A stretch of DNA of 60,000 nucleotides from Acanthaster planci (Eukaryota; Echinodermata; Asteroidea; Valvatida; Acanthasteridae). Below the pieces are notes generated by a model, which was given only the letters and a program-made list of their open reading frames with translations, made no database searches and was not told where the DNA came from. The position numbers were made by a program, and so were the translations under genes. Position 1 is the stretch's first letter. Each line of letters opens with the position of its first letter. This document shows positions 53,040 through 60,000 of the stretch, one piece after another. The stretch covers positions 381,444 to 441,443 of the forward strand of contig NW_019091526.1 in NCBI RefSeq assembly GCF_001949145.1, in the 5' to 3' direction.

Positions 53040-55055
53040 AAGGAAGGCAACTCGGAGCCTGGTAACGAATTGGGATCTGGTGCACAGAATCAGAGGGTAT
53101 GATGCCTATAAAACCTTGCCCAGTGTTTCCAATCATAGACAAATCCGGCCAAGAGAATCAGAAGCCATTACTTTGGGACCATGCTATTCGCACGCAAGCA
53201 CCGGAAGTACGCGGTATTACACTCCACTATGCCCAATGAGGCTGTTGTGACTTGCTGAGGAGGCTGAGGAGAGTGGGCATGCTTCCATGTTGTACATGTA
53301 AGTTAAGAAATTTGGCCGTGTGAGTGTGATGGCCTCGCAGGATACATGTAGGAATGGCGTCTCCTCGGATTTGTCTATACCATAGGATATCCTCGCAAAC
53401 TACCAGTAGCTACCGATAACAACGTTTTACACGTATTCACGATGAAGTTCCCTATCTTGCACCACCACGTGGTGCTAAACCTTATTATAGGCCTAGTTCT
53501 GAAAGTACACGAACATTGAATTTGGAAACGGGGCGGAGAGAGTGAGAGCATGGAGGAAGGACACAAACTTTTTTAGCGTGAAATGGGAGGTCTGAGGGGG
53601 CTCAAACCCGTCTCCCTAAGTTTCTAAATAAAGACACTAGCCCCCTCCCCCCAAAATAAATCATGAAATGTCGCCCCATCAAATTTGAAAAAGAGCAATA
53701 CTAAAACGCTCCACTCTGTAGAGCTAGATTGGTGCCTAGATCCCACATTTTTCGCATTTACATGTATTTTGACAACATTCAACCACTGAGTACTAGGCTA
53801 CACTACAACTCACATGAATATTTCACGGTCCGTGTTTTCCAGTGCAGTTCCACATCTACAGTATTCAGCTGACTAGCTACATACACCACACGAAGTTAGT
53901 GTCGCGCTGCTGCGCTAGCCCAGCTAGCAGCTGGTGGTGCCGGTGGTACGCTACGTGCATGTCTATGTACATGTATGTAGGTCGAACCTTCCAGGGGTCG
54001 TCACTTTGCCAACCTCGTTCCCATGGGCACGATCTTGCTGCGCCATTGGCTCCCACCATGCCTTACGCGGTCATACCTATTTAGTAAATATCCCCAGCGT
54101 GTTTACGCACGACATGGATTTACGCGTGGGTGACGCGCAAGAGAATATGGGCGCGAGCGCGCAGCTTTTGAAATACGTGCGCGACTGACTTTACGATTCA
54201 TTATGGGTCAGCTTCAATTTCGTATTCAGCACAACCATCTAGTGAAAGAACGCGCAGGCAGCCCACGGAGTCGAGGTTGTCACTGCGCTTATGCAAGTGT
54301 TTACAAAGTGTCATGTGACCAACACCCGGAAAAGTATATGCCATCTGTCAAAAAAGTTTAAGCTTGCTTACTCGTATAGAGCACTGCACGGCGGAGTCGA
54401 ACGGGTAATAATCAGACTTGTGGGGGGGGAGAGACCAATTAACTCGAACAAATTTAAAGCCCAAGAGCTTGTAAACCTTTGTCCATGTCACACCTGACGG
54501 TCATTGTAGCGTAAACCTATTTGGGTTCTTGTCCTCCAATGAAGCAAAACACTAGACTAAAAGGGGACCCAGTTGACTCATGGATGATTTACTCATCTCA
54601 ACTTGTTTCATTTTCAATTTTCCCAAGACCGGCTACCTGCCGCAATGCTTTTAAAAACACAACTCATTCTCGGTATGGAATGTATCGATTCTGGCTTGCC
54701 AGCAATTTTAAGTCCCCGTATCTGCGGGAAGCTTGGTACTGAGTTAGCGAGTTGAATGTCAAGGGAAATTTTACCCAAAGGGAGAGACAGAAAAAGAAAA
54801 CATTGCGTTGAGGCGAACGGGTATGAAACAACACCGTCTGTGTGATTTACTGCACTTTGCAGTCCTTGTACAATCATGCACATCCAGCGGGTAACCAGTG
54901 CCGTCTATAACTTAGGTTTAGTCTCTTGTTTGTGTTAAAAGTGCACAATGATGGTACTTGGTACTAGTTGGTAGCGTGCTTAGTCCTGTTTTTCCAGAGC
55001 TGTATAACTGAAGTTTCGATGGCTAATTAGGAATTAGGCCTATCGTCTTCTTGAA
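53040..55055. other. Upstream of gene B and intergenic
   Basis: 53040-53230 is partly similar to the region upstream of gene A. A CTATAAAA near 53105 is on the plus strand and does not fit gene B. A block near 53570-53690 with C/G runs resembles the end of a dispersed element. No supported ORF to 55055. Confidence 0.35.
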
Positions 55056-55059
55056 AGGT

Positions 55060-56470
55060 CAGGCACGGGCAGCTCCCAGCCCCAGAATCGAATGAACACG
55101 GGCAGGTAACAGCAGTGCGAACGCACTGCATGCCCCAGCTCCATGAAAGAACCCCATTGAAGTTGTGTGTTTATAGTTACCTATTTCCGCTGGAGCCCCG
55201 ATGGTGGCTACAGGTGCCTTACGCCTCCTGCCGGCAGCTCCTGCAGTGTAACTGACCCCAAGTTGTATTGGTTCATCCTTTCTCTTGGAACCTGCCAGCG
55301 ACACCGAGAGGGGGACACTGAAGTGTGGGCAGCCCAACGTCCCTATATTCCCCCGCCCAGGCCTTTAGTGCACACTGGAGAGGACACTCCAGCGGCATCG
55401 CAAGACTCCGACACAACACGCGACGAGACAGTTACCAGTTATAAGCTCCGACTGATTGGCGCAATGAGGAGCGCCAGGGGTTTCATCTGATGGTGGGAGA
55501 AGCCTTCGTAGCTTCACTGAACAGCTCCTGCCCGCCTCAAGCCGGGCAGCCCCCGGTCAGTTGGGTGCTGCCCTGTCATTGCTCACCTGCTCTACTGGGT
55601 GCGTAGAGCTCAAGGGTTCCCCTGACAAGCGAGCAAGATCCTGCACCAAGCGGTCAAAAGTAGAAATTAACGAAGACTCCAGCTCTTCGATTTGCAAGCT
55701 GGAACGTTCGCACTATATGTGCCCTGGACCCTCCGCTGACCTTGAGCAGATGGATGACTCCCGAAAGACCGCCACCAATAACAAAGAGCTGTCACGGCTC
55801 AACATCTACGTCACCTGCCTCCAGGAAACCCGGCTGCCTGACAGCGGATTCCTCAGAGAATTAGACTAGGCCTACACCTTCTCCTCCCAGGACGAGCCTA
55901 GGCAGCACGGTGTGGGTTTTGCTGTGAGGAACTCGCTGACTGCCTCCATAGAAACACCTTCACTCACTTCCACCCCTGAGGCTAAAGACCAGTTCTACTA
56001 GGCCTTGGGAGACACACTGTCCAGAATTCCGAGAGCATATACCTGGTAGGTGATTTCAATGCCCGTGTTGGAACAGACTGGCAAGCATGGCCTAACCTGC
56101 CTCGGCCATTTCGGCATAGGCAAGATGAATGAGAACGGACAGAGGCTGCTCGAATTCTGCTTTCAAGGTCTCTACATCACAAACACCCACTTCATGTGTA
56201 AGGATCTGCAGAAAGTGTCTTGCTACTGGCACGAGCTTGATCTTGTCATAACCAGAAGAGCGAACCTTAGCAGCATCTTTCTCACAAGAAGCTTCAATAG
56301 CGCCGAGTGCGATCAACAGACCACTCCCTTGTCGCCAGTAAGGTCAGGCTGAAGCCCAAGAAGATGTATCACGCCAAGACGAAGGGTCGCCCCCGCATCA
56401 ATGCCTGCGGCTCCACGGATCTCGTCAAGGCTCAGTGCTTCGCTGATGTCACAAGTCCTCCTAAAAGGCC
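55060..56470 (+). mobile_element. LINE (RTE/L2-like), 5' part: leader and broken endonuclease domain
   Basis: 55060-55560 is a GC-rich leader. Then the frames give TNNKELSRLNIYVTCLQETR (endonuclease start), EPRQHGVGFAVRNSL, VISMPVLEQTG and HFGIGKMNENGQRLLEFC (DFNARVG...NENG region), KVSCYWHELDLVITRR and a remnant of the SADCDTDHSLV block. Stops and frame changes occur at several points, for example near 55867 and 56000. The element is dead. The sequence ends abruptly near 56470, before the reverse transcriptase. Confidence 0.85.
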
Positions 56471-56644
56471 TTAGAAATGGTACCTTTGAACCAAAACTCT
56501 AAAAAGAACGAGTCAGAGAAAATATAGGACCAAACACAATAAAATATAGTTCAACACTCTTAATATATTAATCCTCTTTAAATACCACTAATTACATAGT
56601 TCATCTTAAATACATTCAAAGCAAACCTTGAGGAGATCATATCA

Positions 56645-58480
56645 AAATTTATTTATTTATTTATTCCATTTCTTTACCCAGGGTATGCCCAAACAGTTTC
56701 AAACTGGTTTCCATCGGGGCCCTACGAACAAAAATTAGTACAATAGTAGAAGCTCAAGATGAAAAGTAATATTGACAAATACGACAAACATTAATATTTA
56801 CCGTTTTACAGACCACTACAACATCATACACATGTAAACATTTAAATAATCAAGGCATTAATTAAAACACTGATCACGGGATGGGCGAAAACCCCGCACA
56901 AAAAAAAACCCTATGGGAAAAAAAGAACACGGGGAAATTCCCGATCCGGCTCCAATGAACATTGGCAACCAAGTTAACAACTCCACAGATCAGCTTTTTA
57001 GACTAAACAACACTGGTCATGGCCTTCCGTAGTTTTGATTTGAATGTCCCTAAAGGAGTCTATACCTCTGAGTTGCTCTGGCAAATTGTTCCATATTTTT
57101 GCACCTTTGACCGCAAAAATTTGAGCGTAGCCTTCTTTTTTTTGGCTTAAGGACTTTAGGTGCCCTGTTGACTGAGTATCTTGTTTCACGAATCTGTGTG
57201 AGTGGCATAAACAGATTTGTCATATACATAGGAGCTAATTTGTTTAGAGATTTAAAAACAAGAACAGTCTTTTTAGATCTAACTCTCGGAAAATGGCACC
57301 CAGTTCAGTGTAGCAAACATATTCGCTGAGGGAGTGAGAGAGGTGCATTTGAGGATTATCCGTTCAGCTCTTTTTAGACATTTCTTAAGAATGGTATCGT
57401 GGGAAATGTATCTTCCTACCCATACCGTGCAAAGGTATTCTAAAGTTGGCATAGCTAAGCTAATGAAAAGTGTGTGCAGGCAACTTTGTCCGACATACTT
57501 CTGGATTCTGTTTAACATACCTAATTTAGGTGAAACTGTTTTTCTTACGTTATCAACATGTGGGCCCCAACTTAGTGTTTCGTCAATAATAACTCCCAAG
57601 CATTTGCAAGATTTTTCTTTGGGCTATCAGCAATGTAGAAGTTCAATTTTGTATTGGCGCTTTTCTGCCTTGAGCCAATAATCATGCATTTGGTTTTGTT
57701 TGTATTTAGTTCAAGTTTGTTTCTTAAACACCAGTGTAGAATTCTGTCAAGAGCGACATTCAGACTCCTTTCTGTTTCATTAATATTGGAAGAGCTACAC
57801 GTTAGAGTGGAGTCATCTGCATACATATACAAGTTACAATTTGGTGGGACACAGGATGGCACTTTAAAACACCGAAAATTAATTGAACGACCTTTCATTT
57901 TTGGCGTTTTCCAACTTTTTAAACCGTAAACAAGATAGTGGTCACTTATTACGACTGGTAAGACAATACAATCTTTTATGAGCTGTGGGTGGGAACTAAA
58001 AATGTGATCAATTGTGGTCTGAGTGGAGCCAGTAGTACGTGTTGGTTCGTGTATACGTCGCAACATTTGAAACGAATTAAAACAAGAACTAATTGGCTTG
58101 GGATTTACATTTTTGTAAACATCACAATCAAATTCCCAGTTACAATCATTTCTTTGTGTTCGCAGGAGGCCTTACCGATAATGTCGTCAAGTTTGTCTAT
58201 AAAATCAACACAGCTTGAAGGTGGTCTATACACAGAACTGATGAGTACAGGCTGTCTTTGTTTACACTTGATTTCAACCCATATGCATTCGACATCATCT
58301 GTTTCAAGATCTTCTCGACGGATGAGAGTCAAAAGAAAAAAAATTAAAAGATACTGATGGGCACTTGTGGTCTTTGGTCCGGATCTCGGTTTAAGGCGGG
58401 TCCTGTTGTCGTCCCCGGGGCTAGGTGTCATCCTGGCACGGCACATCGGTGGAGGAACGTCTACTCGTCAACCAAGACCC
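56645..58480 (-). mobile_element. LINE (CR1/Jockey-like), internally deleted, minus strand
   Basis: Reading right to left: endonuclease pieces (WVEIKCKQRQPVLISSVYRP at 58446-58105; TTIDHIFSSHPQLI in 58066-57572), then a direct jump to reverse-transcriptase residues (PPNCNLYMYADDSTLTCSS, NKLELNTNKTKCMIIGSR). The rest of the reverse transcriptase follows in another frame (57599-57279, TLSWGPHVDNVRKTV), then the C-terminus near 57189 (VKGAKIWNNLPEQLRG). The missing part between endonuclease and YADD is a real internal deletion. The 3' end carries an (AAATA)n-type tail at about 56649-56668, as in CR1/L2 elements. It lies between two parts of a plus-strand LINE. Confidence 0.8.
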
Positions 58481-58833
58481 CAGTCCAAGATAAAAAGCCC
58501 AATTTGTAAAACAAAATCCATTTCAATGAAATAAAGTTAACTACTTTCAAACGATTTCTGACCAATCACTTTCACTACATCTCCAAAGTTTCGAATTATC
58601 GCTTGAATAATTTACCACTGTAGCGTTTATTTCATAACAATCTCCTAAAACATTACGCTGTTTTGTTCGCTTTTAATCAAATAATTGCTTTAACAAATGA
58701 ACATAATTTATTTCATCATGGGCGCGTGAACTACAACGTTCTTTCCAATAATAGATTAACAACACTTCATGGAATTTTGTTGCAGTTTTTTATAGAAAAT
58801 AAAATACTTACAGGCTATATCAGGTGACCTGGC

Positions 58834-59580
58834 ATGGCTGTCAAGTTTGAAGATGTGGGCGACAAGACTTCTAGACTGCTGGCATTCTCACTGGCATCTT
58901 GGTGTTCTCAAGCTCCCCAATACGACGCAGAATTTGCAAAAACGAGCCCAATCCCCGACCAAACGCATTGGTCCAAACTGGGGGATGAACGGATGGCAGG
59001 ACAGAGTCCCCACCAATGAGGTCCTGCAGCGCGCGGGTTTTCTGAGCATTCCCTCCATGCTCATAATTCAAAGGCGCCTGCGCTGGCTCGGTCATGTATA
59101 TCGCATGGAGCCTGACCGTCGGCCAAGAGAAATTCTCTATGGTGAACTACGTGATGGCATCCGACAAGTCGGCCGACCTCTGCTGCGCTTCAAAGACACT
59201 GCTAAGCATGACCTCAAAGCAGCTTACTTCAACACAACCTGCTGGGAGGACCTTGCCTCCGATCGCGAGACCTGGCGGAAAACGTCAAAGCTGGGGTCTC
59301 AAAAGTTGAAGCTGACGCAAGACTCCAGGCCACTTAGAAAAGAACAGCTCGGAAGCAGCGTGCGGCCTCCACGCGTGATCCAACCCAGATATGCCTGCAC
59401 GACGTGTAAAAAAGACTGCCACACCAGAATTGGGCTCTATAGCCATGAAATATTCTATGCCTGCAATAACCATTGCCTTTCGAGACGAGGATGCCGACTT
59501 GATTCCCGATGCGCAGTTCCAAAGATATGTAATACAAAACTGCTGCAAACTGCATGCTGACTACAATGACTTAAAATAGA
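58834..59580 (+). mobile_element. LINE (RTE/L2-like), 3' part: C-terminal domain
   Basis: The frame from 58847 (237 aa) contains GWQDRVPTNEVLQRAGFLSI, QRRLRWLGHVYRMEPDR, REILYGELRDGIRQVGRPLL and a final Cys/His motif (YACTTCKKDCHTRIGLYSHE). This is the usual C-terminal region of invertebrate endonuclease/reverse-transcriptase LINEs. It is probably the far end of the element starting at 55060, whose middle was lost or replaced by the minus-strand LINE, but a separate copy cannot be excluded. Confidence 0.8.
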
Positions 59581-59696
59581 AATCTCAAAAATATGGAGGG
59601 CCTGACGTTTCGATCATAGCACAATCTTTCTCAAAGGCAAAATGACAGTGGACAGGACAAACAAGCACACAGGGAATCATTTTCAAGATGTATTTT

Positions 59697-59915
59697 NNNN
59701 NNNNNNNNNNNNNNNNNNNNNNNNNNNNNNNNNNNNNNNNNNNNNNNNNNNNNNNNNNNNNNNNNNNNNNNNNNNNNNNNNNNNNNNNNNNNNNNNNNNN
59801 NNNNNNNNNNNNNNNNNNNNNNNNNNNNNNNNNNNNNNNNNNNNNNNNNNNNNNNNNNNNNNNNNNNNNNNNNNNNNNNNNNNNNNNNNNNNNNNNNNNN
59901 NNNNNNNNNNNNNNN
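59697..59915. other. Assembly gap (about 219 N)
   Basis: The 15-16 bases before the gap (TTTTCAAGATGTATTTT) recur at about 59947-59963 just after it. This suggests the contig ends overlap or a local tandem repeat caused the gap. Confidence 0.9.
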
Positions 59916-60000
59916 GTCAAATGAAGCAGCGGGTACCGCGAACTATTTTCAAGATGTATTTTTGCGTTGGGGAGATGTTAATTCCTGAGGTTTTTTCGCA

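Noticed and set aside
1-60000. tRNA, rRNA, CRISPR, operon or bacterial-type signals
   Set aside because: None seen. Short direct repeats are minisatellites without spacer-repeat structure, and all credible genes are spliced.

Overview
The window is animal nuclear DNA, AT-rich and intron-rich with many transposons. It most likely comes from an echinoderm (perhaps a sea star) or a related invertebrate deuterostome. That placement is inferred from the SRCR-rich receptor, the abundant TACATGTA and AGGCCT palindromes and the repeat types; no single feature proves it. Nothing bacterial is present: no operons, rRNA, tRNA or CRISPR arrays were found.

Three intact gene models could be assembled by hand with agreeing splice phases. 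(1) A plus-strand receptor gene (8284-25417, 7 exons, 1247 codons) encodes a signal peptide, three SRCR domains, a somatomedin-B-like domain, a Cys-rich ectodomain and a class-B/Methuselah-like seven-helix region. (2, 3) Two minus-strand paralogues, gene A (31292-37088) and gene B (49164-52993), each have 6 exons of matching length and encode 159 residues. Each predicted mature protein starts with His and ends in a Cys-x-Asp-Ile motif. This resembles the X325/BIM1-like, LPMO-related copper proteins known mainly from fungi, and it is the most interesting find in the window. The pair arose by tandem segmental duplication, and the 3' flanks near 29.8 kb and 46.5 kb are also homologous.

Layout. 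0-2 kb: possible 5' end of a minus-strand mitochondrial protein gene. 2.5-6.7 kb: two inverted-repeat DNA elements, the second holding a decayed minus-strand ORF with a CXC-like Cys-rich end. 7.4-7.9 kb: two perfect hairpins, one with 76-bp arms. 8.1-25.4 kb: the receptor gene, with a 9-kb first intron full of repeats. 25.4-31 kb: intergenic. 31-37 kb: gene A, with a 1.9-kb insertion in intron 5. 37-49 kb: MITEs, a decayed copy of the receptor's last exon split by a 1.45-kb inverted-repeat element, and several coding-like segments I cannot assign. 49-53 kb: gene B, with introns rich in TACATGTA. 55-59.6 kb: remnants of a plus-strand LINE interrupted by a minus-strand LINE. Assembly gaps lie at 19409-19481 and about 59697-59915, and a single N near 10149.

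The receptor gene and the copper-protein genes are on opposite strands and converge. Nothing in the sequence shows that they work together.
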